In this document: positions 52,210 to 64,000 of the stretch, in pieces | Position numbering within the stretch: position 1 is the first letter of the stretch | How the letters are laid out: every line of letters starts with the position of its first letter | Assembly: GCA_037389465.1 (NCBI GenBank) | Contig: JAZARR010000248.1 | Span: forward strand, 372,001-436,000 | Source of the DNA: Baylisascaris procyonis | Lineage: Eukaryota; Nematoda; Chromadorea; Rhabditida; Ascarididae | Direction: 5' to 3' | Length of the DNA: 64,000 nt | Made by a program: the position numbers and the translations under genes | The notes under the pieces: generated by a model | Database searches by the model: none | What the model saw: only the letters and a program-made list of their open reading frames with translations | Told to the model about the DNA's origin: nothing

Positions 52210-55200
52210 TTTTTATAGAAGTAGACTGTTTTGGAGATTTCGGATTTTTTTTTTCGGCAGTGGTTAGACCTGCGGAGCTACGGCATGCTTCTTGCAATAC
52301 AGCTTTGAAAGCTCTATTAAATGACATATAACTTGTTATGTTCTGGAACAAAAGTTGAGAACCGAACCGACGGGCCAGAAATTCTGGAATCTCGATTTTT
52401 GCGATTTAGGGGGTTCTGGTTCTCGGCCAGTATTTGAGATCGGCAAAAGCGGTCTCTTGATTTTTCATGAGCCTGCCGAGACCTCTCGAACCATGTATGG
52501 ATCACCGCCCAAGAACGAATACGAGCCGAGAAAAAAATTCCCAAAGATCGCATTTTTCCGATCCTGAGGGGGTAGCACAGGGAAATTTTGGAAAAACACT
52601 TTTTCTCTCCGATTTCGATGACTTTGGTAACAAACGACAGAGCTCAATGAGCTGGTCACGGAAACATACATTGTTCGCTGTTTCATATGAAAAGAAGGAA
52701 ATTATAGGTGCACGAATGTTGTACTTTCTATACAAATGTACTGTAATTAATAATTCGGAATTTTTTCTCGGTAATCGTTAGACCTATGGAGCTGCAGCTC
52801 GCTTCTTGCAACATAACTTTGAAAGCTCTATCAAACGATGTACAACTTATTATGTTCTGAAACAAAAGTTGGAAACCGTACCGACCGGCTAGAATTTCTG
52901 GAATATCGATTTTTGCAATTTAGGGGATCCTGGTTCTCGGCCAGTATTTGATATCGGTAAAAGCGGTCTTTTACGTTTTCATGAGCCTGCCGAGATCTCT
53001 CGATCCATGTATGGATCACAGCCCAACAACGAGTACGAGCCGAGAAAAAAATTCCCAAAAATCGCGTTTTTTCGATTCTAAGGGGGTATAGTACAGGGAA
53101 ATTTTGGAAAAACACTTTTTCTCTCCGATTTCGATGACTTTGGTAACAAACGACAGAGCTCAATGAGGTGGTCACGGAAACATACATTGTTCGCTGTTTC
53201 ATATGAAAAGAAGGAAATTATAGGCGCACGGACGTTGTAGTTTCTATACAGACGTAGTGTAATTGGATTTCGGAATTTTTTTCTCGACAACCGTTAGACT
53301 TATGGAGCTGCGGCTCGCTTCTTGCAACATAACTTTGAAAGCTCTATCAAACGATGTACAACTTATTATGTTCTGAAACAAAAGTTGGAAACCGTACCGA
53401 CCGGCTAGAATTTCTGGAATATCGATTTTTGCAATTTAGGGGATCCTGGTTCTCGGCCAGTATTTGATATCGGTAAAAGCGGTCTTTTACGTTTTCATGA
53501 GCCTGCCGAGATCTCTCGATCCATGTATGGATCACAGCCCAACAACGAGTACGAGCCGAGAAAAAAATTCCCAAAAATCGCGTTTTTTCGATTCTAAGGG
53601 GGTATAGTACAGGGAAATTTTGGAAAAACACTTTTTCTCTCCGATTTCGATGACTTTGGTAACAAACGACAGAGCTCAATGAGGTGGTCACGGAAACATA
53701 CATTGTTCGCTGTTTCATATGAAAAGAAGGAAATTATAGGCGCACGGACGTTGTAGTTTCTATACAGACGTAGTGTAATTGCGATTTCGGAATTTTTTTC
53801 TCGACAACCGTTAGACTTATGGAGCTGCGGCTCGCTTCTTGCAACATAACTTTGAAAGCTCTATCAAACGATGTACAACTTATTATGTTCTGAAACAAAA
53901 GTTGGAAACCGTACCGACCGGCTAGAATTTCTGGAATATCGATTTTTGCAATTTAGGGGATCCTGGTTCTCGGCCAGTATTTGATATCGGTAAAAGCGGT
54001 CTTTTACGTTTTCATGAGCCTGCCGAGATCTCTCGATCCATGTATGGATCACAGCCCAACAACGAGTACGAGCCGAGAAAAAATTCCCAAAAATCGCGTT
54101 TTTTCGATTCTAAGGGGGTAGTACAGGGAAATTTTGGAAAAACACTTTTTCTCTCCGATTTCGATGACTTTGGTAACAAACGACAGAGCTCAATGAGGTG
54201 GTCACGGAAACATACATTGTTCGCTGTTTCATATGAAAAGAAGGAAATTATAGGCGCACGGACGTTGTAGTTTCTATACAGACGTAGTGTAATTGCGATT
54301 TCGGAATTTTTTTCTCGACAACCGTTAGACTTATGGAGCTGCGGCTCGCTTCTTGCAACATAACTTTGAAAGCTCTATCAAACGATGTACAACTTATTAT
54401 GTTCTGAAACAAAAGTTGGAAACCGTACCGACCGGCTAGAATTTCTGGAATATCGATTTTTGCAATTTAGGGGATCCTGGTTCTCGGCCAGTATTTGATA
54501 TCGGTAAAAGCGGTCTTTTACGTTTTCATGAGCCTGCCGAGATCTCTCGATCCATGTATGGATCACAGCCCAACAACGAGTACGAGCCGAGAAAAAATTC
54601 CCAAAAATCGCGTTTTTTCGATTCTAAGGGGGTATAGTACAGGGAAATTTTGGAAAAACACTTTTTCTCTCCGATTTCGATGACTTTGGTAACAAACGAC
54701 AGAGCTCAATGAGGTGGTCACGGAAACATACATTGTTCGCTGTTTCATATGAAAAGAAGGAAATTATAGGCGCACGGACGTTGTAGTTTCTATACAGACG
54801 TAGTGTAATTGCGATTTCGGAATTTTTTTCTCGACAACCGTTAGACTTATGGAGCTGCGGCTCGCTTCTTGCAACATAACTTTGAAAGCTCTATCAAACG
54901 ATGTACAACTTATTATGTTCTGAAACAAAAGTTGGAAACCGTACCGACCGGCTAGAATTTCTGGAATATCGATTTTTGCAATTTAGGGGATCCTGGTTCT
55001 CGGCCAGTATTTGATATCGGTAAAAGCGGTCTTTTACGTTTTCATGAGCCTGCCGAGATCTCTCGATCCATGTATGGATCACAGCCCAACAACGAGTACG
55101 AGCCGAGAAAAAAATTCCCAAAAATCGCGTTTTTTCGATTCTAAGGGGGTATAGTACAGGGAAATTTTGGAAAAACACTTTTTCTCTCCGATTTCGATGA

Positions 55201-56535
55201 CTTTGGTAACAAACGACAGAGCTCAATGAGGTGGTCACGGAAACATACATTGTTCGCTGTTTCATATGAAAAGAAGGAAATTATAGGCGCACGGACGTTG
55301 TAGTTTCTATACAGACGTAGTGTAATTGCGATTTCGGAATTTTTTTCTCGACAACCGTTAGACTTATGGAGCTGCGGCTCGCTTCTTGCAACATAACTTT
55401 GAAAGCTCTATCAAACGATGTACAACTTATTATGTTCTGAAACAAAAGTTGGAAACCGTACCGACCGGCTAGAATTTCTGGAATATCGATTTTTGCAATT
55501 TAGGGGATCCTGGTTCTCGGCCAGTATTTGATATCGGTAAAAGCGGTCTTTTACGTTTTCATGAGCCTGCCGAGATCTCTCGATCCATGTATGGATCACA
55601 GCCCAACAACGAGTACGAGCCGAGAAAAAAATTCCCAAAAATCGCGTTTTTTCGATTCTAAGGGGGTAGTACAGGGAAATTTTGGAAAAACACTTTTTCT
55701 CTCCGATTTCGATGACTTTGGTAACAAACGACAGAGCTCAATGAGGTGGTCACGGAAACATACATTGTTCGCTGTTTCATATGAAAAGAAGGAAATTATA
55801 GGCGCACGGACGTTGTAGTTTCTATACAGACGTAGTGTAATTGCGATTTCGGAATTTTTTTCTCGACAACCGTTAGACTTATGGAGCTGCGGCTCGCTTC
55901 TTGCAACATAACTTTGAAAGCTCTATCAAACGATGTACAACTTATTATGTTCTGAAACAAAAGTTGGAAACCGTACCGACCGGCTAGAATTTCTGGAATA
56001 TCGATTTTTGCAATTTAGGGGATCCTGGTTCTCGGCCAGTATTTGATATCGGTAAAAGCGGTCTTTTACGTTTTCATGAGCCTGCCGAGATCTCTCGATC
56101 CATGTATGGATCACAGCCCAACAACGAGTACGAGCCGAGAAAAAAATTCCCAAAAATCGCGTTTTTTCGATTCTAAGGGGGTATAGTACAGGGAAATTTT
56201 GGAAAAACACTTTTTCTCTCCGATTTCGATGACTTTGGTAACAAACGACAGAGCTCAATGAGGTGGTCACGGAAACATACATTGTTCGCTGTTTCATATG
56301 AAAAGAAGGAAATTATAGGCGCACGGACGTTGTAGTTTCTATACAGACGTAGTGTAATTGCGATTTCGGAATTTTTTTCTCGACAACCGTTAGACTTATG
56401 GAGCTGCGGCTCGCTTCTTGCAACATAACTTTGAAAGCTCTATCAAACGATGTGCAACTTATTATGTTCTGAAACAAAAGTTGGAAACCGTACCGACCGG
56501 CTAGAATTTCCGGAATATCGATTTTTGCAATTTTG
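52210..56535. repeat. Tandem array of an approximately 516-bp unit, about 8.4 copies
   Basis: The landmark gaaagctctatcaaacgatg recurs every 514-517 bases (about 52815, 53335, 53850, 54366, 54882, 55398, 55914), with a diverged first copy at about 52307 and a truncated last copy after 56430. Copies 2-8 are nearly identical, differing by one A in an A-run and by a TA insertion in ggtatagtac. The first copy is noticeably diverged. GC is well above the local background. Each unit carries a minus-strand frame of up to 123 codons starting MKQRTMYVSVT; it is intact in four copies and interrupted in three. I treat it as satellite-like DNA, not as genes. Confidence 0.93.
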
Positions 56536-57164
56536 TTGTTTTTTTCTTTCTCCCTGTCTTTCTTCCTCTCTCTACGTTCCTGGCATAGATCCGTCAAGCA
56601 CCATTTTCGCTGATAATCCACTCAATGATAAGCATTACTCATTTGCGTCAGTTTATCTTTCAGGTTTATTAACTCTCCATCGTGCAAAAATTTTGAGCAT
56701 GAATTAATGGGAAAAGCGTTTTTTAATCGATGATACTCTCTCATCTTTTTTTCGATGCCGTTTCATCGATTCATTAATGTGCGTGTACCAGTTCACTTAC
56801 ATGAGTCGACACTTTTATATACGTAAGATTTTGCAAAAAATTTTCAAGGACTCAATTTATGTGAAATACTGCTAGCAGTCGTACGCTGTTCAGTATGAAC
56901 GATGGGAGGGGAATAGGAGAGTAGAGGTGTAGAAAGAGAAAAGATTTGGAAATATTTCACCGATCCAGCAATCACCCCGTTAACCTTATCTACCAGGTTT
57001 ACTAATAAGCATCTTAATAGTAGTACTTTCCAGAAATAGTTATGATTATGACCTTGAGCCACTTTTCACAATAAAGCCCGTTTTATACTTAGCTTATCGA
57101 AAAAATTTTCCGGCTATATTTGGAGATGATCCAAGTATGATGCTAATATCAGCTGATTCGAACA

Positions 57165-57171
<7 letters not shown>

Positions 57172-57195
<24 letters not shown>

Positions 57196-57197
57196 TT
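57172..57197. repeat. (TA)n microsatellite
   Basis: Short alternating TA run following an A-run. Confidence 0.9.
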
Positions 57198-58323
57198 GGC
57201 AGCGCTGCAAACTTATTGTCGTCGAAAAGAAGTGTTGAGTTTTTGATGAATGATAGACAATGAAACTTTACATCTCCACTTAACTATTGCTTTAAGCATT
57301 GAGATAAATTGATTATGCTTTAATGTGGGAAAATTTTGTGCGACTAAAATTATTTAAGCTTTTATTATTTTTTGTAATAACGATATCAACTTAAGTCAAG
57401 AGTAAAAATTAATATAAATAGAGGATAGCGAAAATAGACGCCTGAACATTGGAAAAAATTTTTTTTATTCAAAAATTTTTTATTAGGCTTGAGAGAAGTT
57501 TTCGTTTATTTTTCTTTACGATTGAAATTCTAAGAGGAATTTGTGCGAAAAATTTCGGTGCATTTCCTATCTTCTCTTCTAAATTCCTAAGAATGCAAAT
57601 CAATAGAAAATATTACCTGCTTACAAAATGTGACATGTTAATAGTGTGTTGAATATGAAGTTTATTTAAGCGTAAAAATTTTCATTCAGTAATTATAAAA
57701 ATTTTCCGTTTTCTGTCTAAAAAGTTCACTAATATCACTTCTAGGTTGCTGTTTTTTTTTTTTATTTTTATAAATTTTGTTAAACTTTTCCGCCTTCCGG
57801 GTCAATTTTCTTTTTTTCCAAGTTTATTTTATAGATATATCAAGGTTTATAACTTCTCATGGAACAAAAAGGTTATAATATGCAAAAAAAAAAATTTTTT
57901 TTAGTCGATCTTTTATGTGCTATAAAAGAAAATCTAAGTTTCGAAAAGCGTTCATGCGTTGGATTCAAATTTAGGATTGCACAGGAAACGTTTTAGTTGC
58001 ATTGAAAATCGCAATACGAATGAATCGAGTTCGTATGTTATTTAGATTGTGTCAAAGTATTCAGCATTATGCGCGAACTTTAGCTAAGAAACTAGCACAA
58101 GCATATCGATTCGAACACAGCACCACTCATTGAGGTATGCTGAGGTATGGCATCGGCTGCTAGTGACTTTCCGCTAGCAATACGCTAGATTTTCATCATT
58201 TTCTTTTATGATGATTATGCTTTATTTCTACTAATCGTGAAAATTTTTACATTTTAGTACTTTATTGAATAATTCAATAAATTATTATTTAGTATAATAT
58301 AAGAATAGTATTGCTTGAAATTT

Positions 58324-58324
<1 letters not shown>

Positions 58325-58373
<49 letters not shown>

Positions 58374-58374
58374 T

Positions 58375-58425
<51 letters not shown>
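58325..58425. repeat. (TA)n microsatellite, about 100 bp, interrupted
   Basis: Two long TA runs separated by a short interruption (aattatatacatacat). The overlapping Tyr-Ile open frame is an artefact. Confidence 0.95.
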
Positions 58426-58427
<2 letters not shown>

Positions 58428-61400
58428 GGGGATTTTTAAGCTTCTAATTGTGGCGATAATATGGAGGATTTTATTTAAAGTTTTGCTACGTTATTTACTT
58501 TGTCTGTAAGCATTCTTATTTAGCTCTGTCCAATATAATATTTGATGATAAGAAATCGCTTGTTAGAATTTCATATTGATTTGACGAGAATAATGATCAA
58601 AGATTGTTGCGGAATTTTTTTCAACGGAAAAACTTCGCAAATTATTGTTGAATTTTGCATTCATGTAAATTTTGTGCATTTTTATATAAATTTACATATT
58701 TATGCAAAATTTATGCGTTTCTTTTCTTGATAACCAATTTTATGGATCTAATTCATAAAATGGTTATCAAGAAAGATCTAATCCAGGTTATTTATTTCTC
58801 ATGTGAATTTTATCTTTAAAAAAACTTTTCTTGACGACAGTCGAAAATCAGTGATCATTGTTTTATGGAAAGCATCCGTCATCATTGTTGTTACAAAAGT
58901 AGCGATATATTGTTGATTCATTGATATTCATATTATGCGTTAAGAATTAACGCGAAATATTAGAATCGTTTTTCAAAATTAAACGATAAAATTTCACAAA
59001 GCAAGAATGCAGTTCTTTTTTTTTTCTCTTAATGACAGATGCTTATTGACAGATATTAATTTTTAGTGCGCTGAAAAGTCAATTGCAAAAAAAGATAACT
59101 CAATGAATCATCTATTTGAAAGTTAAATTATTTCAAAATTTTTTCTACAATTTTAAAGTTTTTAACAAATTTTTTCGGCAAAGAAAATTTATTCTATTCT
59201 CATTCAGGTAAAATAAACTATTAGCGAAATTTGTCGTAAAAGGGAAAATCACAATAAAAAAGCATATTTCAATAATTTTTTTATATGTTATCTGCCTAGA
59301 TGAATGAAAAATATCTATAGTGCTCAAAAAGTTTCAATAAATACGAATTAAAATCGGTTATTATGAGCAATTTTTTCTGGTAACTTTTGCTAAACTTCCG
59401 GAAAAAAAAATGTTCTTTATAGTAAAGAGAATCGTTTCGCATCGATCATATCTGACTGATATCTTCTTCCTTAATTGTCTACCCGTTCCTCTTTCTTCCT
59501 TCCACTCTCGTCCTTTAATCCCTTCCCATTCCCTCTCTATCTGCCATTCCAGCGGTTTTTTGTATGTTCTTTAAACGTAGAATAAAGGTGACAAAAAAAA
59601 GACAGAATGAACGAAATGTTTACCTTTGAATCATAAAAGGTATGATTTTGCGTTTTATTTGATTTGCATTTATCGCTAAGTGGAGTTGGTAATTTTTATT
59701 TATTAATTTAGTGGAGATGAAAAATATTTTTCTTTATAATATTTCTATGAATAAATAACGGAAATATTTTTATACATTTCTGATTTTTCAACAATGAAAA
59801 ATTTGTTATTTATTGTTTCAAAACTTTAAAATTTTGAATGAAAATGAAATGAATTTCGATGAATTTTCTTTTAGTAAAAATAATATTTAGATTGTTAAAT
59901 AATTTTGATCAAATCGAGATATTATTGAATTTTTACAAATTTTATTTATTATTATCTTTGATAGAAACGAATCGAATACTTTCAATCGTTCGTTGAATGA
60001 GTTTTATGAAGAGAATTCGGCCAATAGCAAAAATTACCAAATTGCGCGATTTTTTTTTTTTCGTGAGAAATATAGATGAAAATATTTTTTGTCAAGCTAT
60101 GCAGAGATAATTTCACCATTTAATTCCTATAAGTGATGCGACCATCGCATTTTTACATTTTCAGGTAATTCGAGCAGTAAATGGTTGAAAATTACACCGA
60201 CAAATCTACATAGGATTAAGGTTTAATATAATGCAAGTTTGTTGGTCAATGACGTATAATAGAAGTAAACATTTCCTGCCGGATGTATTTAGATATGCTT
60301 TTCTTACCATTTATTTTTCCATCACAGGTATTTATTTACTTATTCAAACGGAAATATTTTTTATTATGCAATTACTTATGTGTTAAGTATTGTATAGTTA
60401 TAAACCCGCTCAAAATGAATGATGACTAATCATCGAAACAAATTTGCAATGCGATTTTCCACGTTTCGAGGAATTTTACTTTCGAATAAATAAGGCCTCA
60501 TGATGTAGAAAACTTAAAACTCATGTTTCACGCGTTAATGAAATTCTCGTATAATGAGCTGAGTCCTGATGGTAACGCAAACAGACATATCATTTTCTCA
60601 TGGAATAAAGGTTAAGGGAGGGAGGAGGAGGAGGGGGGACCGGTGATGAGGGAGGGGAGGAAGGAGGAATCGACATGGGGATCTAAGGAGACGAACGCTT
60701 CAACACTCAAATATAGTGCATTTGCAATGAAAATTCTCAGGGTGCAAATATCGACTAACCATAATTTGTGCATTTCTGCGTATTGCTGTTGAGTCGTTTT
60801 GCTGCGTAAGCGATCAATTTTCTAAAGATGGGCACATTCGTTCGTTAGAAATCATCTATACCATTGCACACATTTGCTTCAGGCAATGCTAATTTGTTCC
60901 CTTTGACTCTAACTAATCGTTATTTATTCGTTTTATGCAGTTATCTATCGATGTGTGCATTCGATGGCACAAATATCATACTATTGTTTTATTTACAAAT
61001 ATATAAAATTATTTTATTTTATTTTATTTATTTTTTTTGGTTTATTTTTCAATAATCAATAGGATTGTTATTGATTAAGCTATAAGAATTGCGTGACACT
61101 TGGTCACAATTGAATTTTTATGCAAAAATGTTTTTTTTTTTCAACTTATTGCTGTAATGAAAAAAATTTGATATGGCTTAGATTTATTGAGTGGTTATTC
61201 GGTCATTCGGTCATAGGAGAAATGCGCCATTCGAATGACTATAATATGGTATGAATTTGAATTGCCTACTTCATATGCGGTACTTTATTTTATTGTTGAA
61301 TCATTTTTTCCATTGCTAGGCGTTCTTTTTTTTTTTGCCTTTTAATGAGCATCTAAAAGCTTTTTCTTATAAAACAATAAATAGATGATAGATGGAAAGA

Positions 61401-62327
61401 GGAAAGGTAAATTGAGATTACCTGTAGTATGAATGATTGATTTAAAATCCAGTTTACAAGGCAAAATGAAGCTTATCTCGTCGGTTAATGGCATTTAGAA
61501 TTAAGGCCTACAGTGTTGTATTTAACGTCGTGTTTTTCGGTCGATCGCATCTTACGTTTCAAATTGCATTGATGTGTTTATTTTTATTTATTTATTACAT
61601 AAAATTCATACAAATATTATTAAACGATGTTCTTTTTTAGGTGTTATTTTAAAAATTACGAACACAATAATATTTTTTAATTAGTGAGAAAGGGGATGCA
61701 ACTAAACTTCATCCCATATAATAAAGAAAAAACTTGCAAGTAATTTTAACTAACAAAATCATTTGCTATCTATTATTATCAATAACAATTATACATGAAA
61801 ATATGAATTTATGCGAGCATAAAAATTATTTTTTTTTTTTTAAGCTTAACCATCAGAACTTCTATAAAACAAAATCGAAGCGCATCATCATCTGAAAATT
61901 ATTCTAGTTATTTATCGTTTATCTACTCATAACTTTCACAGGTGTCATTCTAAATGAAGAAATACTTATGCATCAATGTTCATGTAATGCTTATCTGATA
62001 TATTATTATTATCACACAACTAGTTGACTTATAGATAACGAGTATATTTAGGCGAAAATAACATCAGTTGGTGAGTTTGCCACTTTTTTGCTACTTATAT
62101 GTTCGCCATTTCCGTTGAGCTTAAATCAGACGTCAAATTTTGTTTTAAATATTCAGAAATAATTCTACAAATTTGAGTGTTGAGATGTTAATGCTAATCG
62201 AATACTGAAGCGAAATAAAGTAAGTAGTTACCTATTTTAATTAGAGTTCAAAAAGTTTTTACGTAAGAAGCCTTTTATTTATCAAATATTTGACCAAAAA
62301 TTCTATTTGATATTTGTTTATTTTCAG

Positions 62328-62381
62328 CAATTAATCAACGAATCATTGAGATATATTGATAAGAAGGGGAGGCCAACAACT
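62328..62381 (+). other. Isolated exon-like segment, 18 codons
   Basis: Between a strong acceptor (gtttattttcag) and a GTAACC donor the sequence reads QLINESLRYIDKKGRPTT in phase 0 at both ends. The frame continues open afterwards but becomes Phe/Lys-rich, as expected of intron. No neighbouring exon was found; its gene may extend beyond the window. Confidence 0.3.
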
Positions 62382-62810
62382 GTAACCTCTTATCTTCTTC
62401 TGAAATTGAAAATTTTTAATTTTATAGTCGTTACGATTAAAATTTTCATGAAAAATAAATTTCTTAAATTTCAAAAATTTCCCAGAGAATTTTTTTTTTC
62501 AGAAATTTCTCAGAAAAATTTTTCATTGATAAGAATTTTCATTAGCTTTTTTTATGAGATGAAAAGAATTTATCCACTTATCTTTGCATTTCGAATTTGA
62601 ACCATTGAAGTTTAATTAAGGAAATCGAATAAAAAATAATGATTTTTTTGCCGTATTTTTCCAATATATATTACTATTGCGATCATTGGTATAGCGGTAA
62701 TTCTTTTTCCACCTATCCGCATCTTCATTCCTCCTTATCTCTATTATTCTATCTGAGAACACCTGGTCCTCTCTCTTCTCCTTATCTCTATCAATAAATC
62801 TTAGAACTCT

Positions 62811-62843
<33 letters not shown>

Positions 62844-64000
62844 TTATCCATACCACCAAATCTCGGAACTCCTCTCCTTTTTCCCTCACATTCCTGTTCA
62901 GAAGTCTTGCCTACACTAAGGCTGCTTCACGCCATTATCCTGTTCCTTTTCAATTATTTAGATATAGTGGTATCTTATACGTTTCAAAAATAGAGTATAA
63001 TAGATGCGATCGGTTGTTCACTCTTCGCTCTTTCGAAACTGCTTAGAAATTCATAGCGAACTAATGACTAACTCAAAAATAAAACTTCCGCTTGACTAAA
63101 ATATTTAATCCTTGTAAGTTATTAGTAAACCAATCTTTATAACACACGCTAGTATTTAGTGCAAAATTCAAGCATTTTTCTTTCTTGTTTTTATTCTATA
63201 TAAAATGAATATTCAATAAATATTTTGCAATGGATTTTTTTTTTTTTTGTTACGTTTAACTATTATTCTAAAGCGAATAATTGAAATAAAGATTATTACG
63301 TAATATTTTGATAGATTAGCTAAATTGTTCGCTTATTTGATGAATTTTTTTTTTTTATGGGAGCTGAGTTGATGGATTTGAAACTTTTTTTTGCATCCAC
63401 AATATTTTATGCATATGCATTAGCAAAGCACAGCATAATGACGTCATTTGTGAATGTCTATGTCGTATTTATCGGTTTGTCTGATAGTTGCAACTTTGAT
63501 AAGGATTTTTACTATTCGGTGGCTAAAGTTGATAGGTAACTACTATATTTGATATAAGGAGCCACTAAACGAAAGTAAAAAAAAAAAATTCGATGGGTAC
63601 AACATATACTGCGAGAATACTCTATATTATTTTTCAAGATCTTTTTTTTCATACTCTAATTAAAATTACAAATATAATTAAAAGTTATCAAAAAAAAAAA
63701 TGAAAAAAAAAATGTGCCAAAAACATATATCAAAAAACAAATATTTTGAAGAAGATTTGAGGGAAATATTGGGTTAGTTAAAGCATTGAGCGCATCAATT
63801 CATATATTTTATGACTGATTAATAATTTATGAAAGCGGTTGGTCAAATAGGTAGAACGCTAAAGCACACGTCGTATCACATGCTTTGTCTCACTATTTTT
63901 ATCATAAATTTCCATATACATATATGCATTCATTATTTTGCTTAATTTAATCCATTTTTCGTCGTTTTTTTTTTTTTTTTTTAAATGGCTATTCGCTTAT
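62382..64000. other. AT-rich end of the window
   Basis: A (TC)n-rich pyrimidine tract at about 62700-62890 and many A/T runs. The frame at 63357-63539 is not supported by splice signals. No gene called. Confidence 0.45.

Larger units (their letters stand above)
56536..62327. other. AT-rich gene-free stretch
   Basis: Contains TA microsatellites, a hairpin at about 58724-58773, a pyrimidine-rich patch near 59465-59545 and a purine-rich patch near 60610-60665. No coding exon could be supported. Confidence 0.45.

Noticed and set aside
58315..58509. Open frame with Tyr-Ile repeats
   Set aside because: Another artefact of a TA microsatellite.

Overview
The window is AT-rich eukaryotic DNA whose genes are split into small exons. 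A cuticle collagen with an N-terminal membrane segment and furin site, a NRF-domain acyltransferase-3 protein, and a PRDX-2-type peroxiredoxin together point to a nematode. The clade cannot be fixed from the sequence alone. I rebuilt gene models by hand from open frames, AG/GT boundaries and codon phase. Five models are closed from start to stop, and a sixth lacks its 5' end.

Layout. 782-5012 (-): six-exon cuticle collagen, 317 aa. 8540-12711 (-): LAPTM4-like four-pass endomembrane protein, about 235 aa, with a proposed 16-nt microexon. 17078-19236 (-): typical 2-Cys peroxiredoxin, 195 aa, orthologous to prdx-2. 22356-26481 (+): unrecognised coiled-coil protein with a C-terminal membrane anchor and a possible alternative last exon at 27004-27155. 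27802-36182 (-): secretory-pathway acyltransferase-3 protein of the nrf-6 family, 11 exons, 655 aa. 39894-44380 (+): pICln (icln-1/CLNS1A), six exons, 222 aa. From 44381 to the end there is no gene I can name. That part holds a GC-raised island (45290-46690), a set of GC-rich hairpins (about 51945-52015), a tandem array of about 516-bp units (52210-56535), microsatellites, and one isolated exon-like piece (62328-62381).

The genes share no obvious pathway and alternate in strand, so this looks like an ordinary mixed gene neighbourhood, not a cluster. The more unusual signals are: relaxed splice donors with a pyrimidine at +3, always offset by G at -1; islands of raised GC with open frames inside introns and between genes, including a phase-consistent antisense exon chain in intron 2 of pICln; a 151-codon upstream frame that overlaps the pICln start codon as ATGA; and the 516-bp array, whose monomers carry inverted arms and a shared open frame broken in some copies by small indels. 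No tRNA, rRNA, CRISPR array or complete transposon was recognised.
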